From positions 38,655,161 through 38,719,160 of the forward strand of contig CM053329.1 of NCBI GenBank assembly GCA_028583605.1: a stretch of DNA of 64,000 bases, written 5' to 3'. Source of the stretch: Dastarcus helophoroides (Eukaryota > Arthropoda > Insecta > Coleoptera > Bothrideridae). The notes below the pieces were generated by a model. It did no database searches. It was given only the letters and a program-made list of their open reading frames with translations, and was not told where the DNA came from. The position numbers and the translations under genes are program-made. The stretch's first letter is position 1. The number at the start of each line of letters is the position of its first letter. Positions 57,991 through 64,000 of the stretch are shown here, one piece after another.

Positions 57991-59590
57991 GTGTGACTCT
58001 TAGTACTACCACCTATTGGTCCATAGAGAAACTATGGCCAAAGCCAACAATGTCGTATGCAAGTAGAATGCAACCTAGACTACAAATTCATGCAGCTCTC
58101 CAGGCATGTATAGTGAATCATAGGTAGCTGAACTACCAACAGTTGAAACACTGCCACCTAGCAAAGCGGTTGCTCTCTAGGAAAAAGTTACCAGAAGACA
58201 AGGATTCTAATGCACAGGCCAATAGGTTTGAATATTTATTAGATTCGAAGTTTGGAAACCAAAGACCGGTTTCGATCTTGTTAGATCTCGTCAGTTTGGT
58301 ATATCCAACTCGAATGCTAACAAATGTTCCGACAAGTTAGTACTAAAGAATTCACGGACGTCAAGCGTGTGACTCTTAGTACTACCACCTATTGGTCCAT
58401 AGAGAAACTATGGCCAAAGCCAACAATGTCGTATGCAAGTAGAATGCAACCTAGACTACAAATTCATGCAGCCCTCCAGGCATGTACAGTGAATCATAGG
58501 TAGCTGAACTACCAACAGTTGAAACACTGCCACCTTAGCGAAGCGGTTGCTCTCTAGGAAAAAGTTCCCAGAAGACAAGGATTCTAATGCACAGACCAAT
58601 AGGTTTGAATATTTATTAGATTCGAAGTTTGGAAACCAAAGACCGGTTTCGATCTTGTTAGATCTCGTCAGTTTGGTATATCCAACTCGAATGCTAACAA
58701 ATGTTTTGACAAGTAAGTACTAAAACATTCACAGGCGTCAAGCGAGTGACTCTTTAGTACTACCACCTATTGGTCCATAGAAAAACTATGGCCAAAGCCA
58801 ACAATGTCGTATGCAAGTAGAATGCAACCTAGACTACAAATTCATGCAGCCCTCCAGGCATGTATAGTGAATCATAGGTAGCTGAATTACCAACAGTTGA
58901 AACACTGCCACCTAGCGAAGCGGTTGCTCTCTAGGAAAAAGTTACCAGAAGACAATGATTCTAATGCACAGGCCAATAGGTTTGAACATTTATTAGATTC
59001 GAAGTTTGGAAACCAAAGACCGGTTTCGATCTTGTTAGATCTGGTCAGAAAAGGTTCCCAGAAGACAAGGATTCTAATGCACAGGCCAATAAGTGTGAAT
59101 ATTTATTAGATTCGAAGTTTGGAAACCAAAGACCGGTTTCGATCTTGTTAGATCTCGTCAGTTTGGTATATCCAACTCGAATGCTAACAAATGTTCCGAC
59201 AAGTAAGTACTAAAGAATTCATGGACCTCAAGCGTGTGACTCTTAGTACTACCACCTATTGGTCCATAGAGAAACTATGGCCAAAGCCAACAATGTCATA
59301 TGCAAGTAGAATGCAACCTAGACTACAAATTCATGCAGCCCTCCAGGCATGTATAGTGAATCATAGGTAGCTGAACTACCAACCGTTGAAACACTGCCAC
59401 CTAGCGAAGCGGTTGCTCTCTAGGAAAAAGTTCCCAGAAGACAAGGATTCTAATGCACAGACCAATAGGTTTGAACATTTATAAGATTGGAAACCAAATA
59501 CCGTTTTCGATCGAGACCTAACAAGATCGAAACCGGTATTTGGTTTCCCAACTTCGAATCTGATAAATGTTCAAACCTATTGGTCTGTGT
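57680..59590. repeat. Satellite E, main array (377 bp monomer)
   Basis: AAGTAGAATGCAACC landmarks lie at 58060, 58437, 58815 and 59304, with a variant at 57683. Spacing is 377-378 bp except the last, which holds an internal junction near 59045 where a unit restarts at GGTTCCCAGAAGACAAGG. The array ends by turning back on itself near 59510 (AACAAGATCGAAACCGG). Each unit gives the same 60-70 codon frame (KHCHLAKRLLSRKKLPEDKD...), shared because units are recent copies. Confidence 0.95.
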
Positions 59591-59639
59591 ATGAGAATCG
59601 AAATTTTGAAATAAGTCAAAATTGGTTTTAAAAAATAGG

Positions 59640-59800
59640 AATTTTGAAAAAAGCGAAATTATGAGGGTCGCTGCTTGAGAAGATCTGTTGAATGGTATCG
59701 GATACAACACATTGAATATCGAATAAATTTACCGATGTATCGAAACGTATCGATCCATCAATTAAATATGGTGTCGATGTTTTAAAAATTTTGTGTATCC
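59640..59800. repeat. Possible small MITE with CGATAC/GTATCG-rich interior
   Basis: Words such as ACCGATGTATCGAAACG and TATCGATCCATCAATTAAAT, ending TGTGTATCCCTAAT, resemble the ends of some hAT-type MITEs. Boundaries and target duplication are not clear. Confidence 0.35.
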
Positions 59801-61361
59801 CTAATATTAACGTATTGTCAAAAATCTTAACTCGAATTTGGACACCGAAACTTGACACATTGACAAACATCAGAGCGTACTTTTAGCGCCCCTCTAGGCC
59901 CCCCTAGAGGTCGAATTTCCAAAAATCTTTTCTAGGTGTGCGTCTATATTTCAAAAGGAAACTCTGTGCAAAATTTCGAGCTCCTAGAGCGGCTTTGGCT
60001 GTGCGTTGATATACCTTTGAAAGGGGTACAAAATGACATTTAGTTTTAAACTATTTCCAACCTTATGTTAAAATTTGAAGACTTTTGGAATGATTTCTAT
60101 CGTTAGTGTCTTCAGTGACTGGCCTAAAACGCGTTCGCTATGTCTCAGCTGTCTCTGGTGCGCTGTGTACTGGTCTACCGTAATTACCGAATTGCGAGTA
60201 AATAAACCTGTGCGAGCTCCTGAAGTGTATATCTCGATTTAAGTGAAATAAAGATAAAACTGCGATTTAGCTGATTAAAGTTTTCATTCTCGACTGCGTG
60301 AGACAAAGGGGGGCAATGGCTCCATTTTGCCCGCTAATATAATTTTTAATTGGTTCAGTAAAAAGGAAAAGCTGCATTATGTGGTAAAAAAACGAATATT
60401 AGAGGTTTAAGCATACATATATCAGGTATATTACGAGTAGTACATAATTTAATATAAAATTATTTCACTATTTTTCTTAAGTTCATTGAAATTCAATGCA
60501 GACACATTCTATTGACCCAATATATTTTGTAAACAACACAAATATTCTGACAAAGAATTTAAATAATAACGCAATCGCACTTTGTAACAATATCTTTACC
60601 AAATAAGTATTCTCTAAATTAACATATGCGCTCTTTATTATAGAATTTATGGTCGAAAGCTGCTATATATTTAATTATAAGGTAGAAACTGATACGTTGG
60701 CAAGGTTAAGTGTAAGATATAATTAATTTGTACCTACGGCTGCCATTTGATACATGCCTTGGCTGGGCTTTAGAGTAAATAAAATTATCTCTGTTGTTAT
60801 TTTGATAAAATCATACTCTTGTGTTTAAGTAACTCCTGATTTATAGTAGCAATATGTCAGAATGGTATCTCTTCAAAAACAAAGCCGATTCGATCCTCGA
60901 CTCGCTTGCGAACGCACCTAGCACGTAATCCTCGGACCAATTTAAATTTATTTCGCAGAGGAATCCTCCGTTAGATTTGACGATATGTTTTACGGGCTAC
61001 AAGGTAGTCTTTTTGGCTATAAAATTAAAAGATGGTCTTGCCGGGTTGTAAACCAAGTTCCCACGTTTGAGGCGGCGCCATCCGAGCTTGTGTCAACATA
61101 AGCTGCAGCCCGTTTATACGACAAACGTGAAGCTGAAACGATGAAACCACCAAAGACCAAGAGATGCCTACATTCCGATCTTATTCTTTGATAACTTTGG
61201 CCATTCAATTAAAAGCGACTCTATTCTTTTCTTGATAATTGTAGCAATTAAAACGCTCTACGTGCCCGCCGTGGTCTCTACTACCTTTGGAACTGAGCAA
61301 CTTCAGAACGAGATGATAACGTTAAACGAATGGATAAATTTGGTGCATTTGGTTATATTAA
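59801..61361. other. Unique region, no gene recognised
   Basis: At 59891-59910 there is a GC-rich hairpin (CCTCTAGG/CCTAGAGG). The next 150 bp, including GTGCAAAATTTCGAGCTCCT and GGCTGTGCGTTGATATAC, resembles a phrase often found in dispersed insect retroelements (recollection, not searched). 60.2-60.4 kb and 60.85-61.2 kb are GC-balanced and could hold exons or regulatory DNA, but I found no convincing splice-linked frame. A 63-codon minus-strand frame at 61208 to 61017 is unassigned. Confidence 0.5.
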
Positions 61362-61630
61362 AAAATTGAAACACAAATATTGTCCCCTGAAACCAAGAAA
61401 GATTAAAAAACACAACAAAGGTTGCTCTAACGCGTTTCGATAGCGAAGCTTCAGAGAGACAAGATTTGTATTTTAATTTTTGGATGGATAAATTGATATA
61501 AAATCTTGGCCCCTGAAGCCAAGAAAAACTAAAAAATACAATACTTGCCATGAGGAATTTCGATAGCCAAGCTATCATCTTCAGAGAAATACTGTTTTGA
61601 AGATAACCAGGACCAGTCCGGTCCACAAAA
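61362..61630. mobile_element. Foldback MITE copy 6 (diverged)
   Basis: TTGAAACACAAATATTGTCC, GATTAAAAAACACAACAAAG and GCTCTAACGCGTTTCGA are followed by a second, rearranged arm (CTTGGCCCCTGAAGCC) and the end GACCAGTCCGGTCCAC. Confidence 0.85.
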
Positions 61631-61680
61631 CGAATGGATGAATCTGTTAAAAATTTTCGTATTCTTCATCAAGACACTAA

Positions 61681-61911
61681 ATTGAAACACAGAACTTGTC
61701 CCCTGAAACCAAGAAAAATTAAAAAACACAACAAAGGTTGCTCTAACGCGTTTCGACAGCCAAGCTGTCATCTTCAGAGAGAAAACTCACGTCACGTCGA
61801 AACGCGTTAGAGCAACCTTTGTTGTGTTTTTTAATTTTTCTTGGTTTCAGGGGACAAGTTCTGTGTTTCAATTTTTGAAGATAACCAAGGACCAGTCCGT
61901 TCCATCAAAAA
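61681..61911. mobile_element. Foldback MITE copy 7 with flanking direct repeat
   Basis: Arms AACTTGTCCCCTGAAACC, GTTGCTCTAACGCGTTTCGA and complements surround AGCTGTCATCTTCAGAGAG. It ends AAGGACCAGTCCGTTCCATC. AGACACTAAA is present on both sides (61672-61681 and 61911-61920), suggesting a target duplication of 9-10 bp. The left end lacks the outer GGACTGGTCC part. Confidence 0.88.
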
Positions 61912-61920
61912 GACACTAAA

Positions 61921-62389
61921 TAATCATTTAATCGCTTTTTGATTTACTGAATCGATAACAGGGACAAACACATTTCGGTTTTAATTCAAATTCATAATTT
62001 AGACTCAAAAGATTGCCTTCTTCTCAAAAATTTGATCGAAACACATTTTTTTAAATGGTAATTTTCTCCCATAATCTTACTCAAAATTTTCAATCCAAAC
62101 ACTCTTCTTACGCTTTTTCTTAATCAATAAATAAATCGATTTCCTCTTTTCAAAACTAAGATTTTACAAATTTCAAATTTTTTGGAAAATTCTAGTTTCA
62201 AAATTTCGACATAATTGAAAATTTTGCTTCTTTTTCAAATTTGCAACCTTTCTCAAGTTTTTATTGTAGGTTTTGACCTGTTTTGAAAATGTTGACTTAT
62301 TTCAAAATGTTGACTTTTGGAAAATTCCAATTTTTTTTGAACAATTCGATTTTTATAAGAAATATTTCCTATTTATTTCATTTTATTTT
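61921..62389. other. A/T-rich DNA leading into satellite F
   Basis: Low-complexity TTTCAAAATTT words; no gene or fixed period. Confidence 0.5.
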
Positions 62390-64000
62390 TTAAAAAACTC
62401 GATTTTATAAGCAATATTTCTTATAAAAAAAATTTGAAACTTTTATTTTCTATTCAAAATTTGACATTTTCCTTAACACTTGACTTTTTGAAAAGGTTCG
62501 CCTTGTTCTTGAACTTTCAATTTATTCTCATCGACAAATTCGACGTTTTTTTTTTCTTAAATTTACCTTTCTGTGTTTTAAACGGTTCAAAATTTTGATT
62601 TTTTATTCTCTGAAATTTTACCTTTATTTTAAAAGTTAAATTTCTTCGAAATCACTTCATTTTTCTTAAAATTTCGACGGCTATTTACTCGAGAAACAAC
62701 TTTTTTTATGAAAGTTTATTTTATATTTAAAATTTGACATTTTCCTTAAAACTTGACTTTGTAAAAAGTTTTGCCTTGTTCACGAACTTTCAGTTTATTC
62801 ACAAAAATTCGACGAAATTCAACGTTTTTTTCTTAAATTTGCCTTTCTGTGTTTGGACGGTTTTTTCGACTTTATTTTCAAAATTTACCATTTTTCGTGA
62901 ATCTTTATAATTGTCAAAGTTTCGATTTTTTTCTCGAAAAACAACTTTTTTTTAAAGTGTTAATATTTTCGAAATCTGCCAATTTTCTTGAAACTTGACT
63001 TCCTTTGGAAAGCTTTGTTTTGTTCTCAAACTTTCAACATTCGTCGATTCTTCTTCAAATTTACCATTCCCTAAAATTTCGATTTTAGTTTGAAAATTAA
63101 ATTTCTCCGAAATCACTTCATTTTTCTTAAAATTTCGACGGCTGTTTTCTAGAAAAAAAAATTTTTTTTCGAATTTTATTTTGTATCCAAAATTTGACAT
63201 TTGCTTTGATTTTGTGAAAAGCTTCGCCTTGTTCTCGAACTTTCAATTTATTCTCAAAAATTGGACGACATTCGACGAAATTCGACGTAATTCGACGCCT
63301 TTTCTTAAATTTGCCTTTGTGTGTTTGGACGGTTTTTTCGACTTTATTTTCAAAATTTACTTTTTTTTGTAATTCTTTATTATTGTCAAAATTTCAATTT
63401 TTTCTTGAAAAACAATTTTTTTGAAAGGTTGATTTTATTTTCGAAATCTGACTTTTTTCTTAAAACTTGACTTCCTTTGGAAAGCTTTGTTTTGTTCTCA
63501 AATTTTCAACATTCGTCGATTTTTCTACAAATTTATCATTCTCTGAAATTTCTACTTTATTTTGAAAATGAAATTTCTTTGAAATCACTACATTTTTCTT
63601 AAAATTTCGACAGCTGTTTGCTCGAAAAACAATTTTTGTTTAAAGTTCATTTTGTATTCAAAATTTGACATTTTTCTTGACTTTGTGAAAAGCTTCGCCT
63701 TGTTCTCGAACTTTCAATTTATTCTCAAAAATTGGACGACATTCGACGAAATTCGACGTAATTCGACGCCTTTTCTTAAATTTGCCTTTCTGTGTTTGGA
63801 CGGTTTTTTCGACTTTATTTTCAAAATTTACTTTTTTTTGTACTTCTTTATTATTGTCAAAATTTCAATTTTTTCTTGAAAAACAACTTTTTTTAAAGTT
63901 TGATTTTATTTTCGAAATCTGACATCTTTCTTAAAACTTGATTTTCTTTGGAAAGCTTTGTTTTGTTCTCAAACTTTCAACATTCGTCGATTTTTCTACA
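62390..64000 (+). repeat. Satellite F (about 467 bp monomer), runs off the window
   Basis: GGACGGTTTTTTCGACTTTA occurs near 62865, 63329 and 63798, a period of 464-469 bp, with an older version near 62575 (TGTGTTTTAAACGGTTC). Other landmarks are GCCTTGTTCTCGAACTTTCA, AACATTCGTCGAT and AAATTTCGACGGCTG. The last two units are nearly identical. The array continues past the right edge. Confidence 0.92.

Noticed and set aside
54364..59109. Repeated 60-80 codon frame KHCHLAKRLLSRKKLPEDKD... in satellite E
   Set aside because: Conserved only because the 377-bp units are recent copies; I see no third-position bias that would suggest selection, and it ends at different points as units mutate.
60870..60960. 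GATTCGATCCTCG reminiscent of a tRNA T-loop
   Set aside because: No acceptor stem, anticodon arm or matching A box could be drawn on either strand.

Overview
This is eukaryotic nuclear DNA. The evidence is GT-AG introns, dispersed retrotransposon and DNA-transposon relics, about 70% A+T by eye, and tandem satellites with monomers of hundreds of bases. A degenerate CCTAA-type array at the left edge (the TTAGG telomere motif of most insects) and the style of the LINE and Tc1-like relics suggest an insect. A beetle is possible, but I cannot show it. Nothing looks bacterial, and there is no CRISPR array, operon or recognisable RNA gene.

By my interval count about three quarters of the window is repeat. 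Left to right: a telomere-like array and a minus-strand LINE relic (0-1.8 kb); satellite A, about 370 bp monomers, split by a 4.26 kb element with CAGTGGCGGCT inverted ends (3-15.2 kb); a unique patch with a broken minus-strand ORF (15.2-17 kb); foldback-MITE copies (17.2-18.6 kb); satellite B, rich in CTCGAG, on the minus strand (19.7-25.9 kb), then a 2.4 kb unique loop with a Tc1-like transposase relic, then satellite B in the opposite orientation (28.3-32.2 kb); a unique island (32.2-34.4 kb); satellite C (34.4-37.3 kb); palindromic satellite D (37.3-39.0 kb).

The only well-supported gene is the 3' end of a plus-strand spliced gene. Its exons are at 39599-39641, 49838-49964, 50022-50128 and 50188-50532, with phases that match at each joint. 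Another exon is possible at 39036-39100. About 206 residues of C-terminus are visible and I do not recognise the family. The first visible intron is 10,196 bp and consists mostly of TTCGCGAAGAGTC-type repeats, including a large inverted duplication; the other two are 57 and 59 bp. A minus-strand reverse-transcriptase relic and a possible minus-strand terminal exon or retrocopy lie just downstream.

The right part (52.7-64 kb) holds a duplicated A/T-rich block, satellite E (377 bp), a nine-unit array of 144 bp hairpins that appears to have grown out of the interior of the foldback MITE, an intact MITE copy, a unique region without a recognised gene, two more MITE copies, and satellite F (about 467 bp), which runs off the end.

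The main biological points are repeated conversion of foldback elements into satellites, very large inverted repeats that could give hairpin RNA if transcribed, and a gene carrying a satellite-filled intron.
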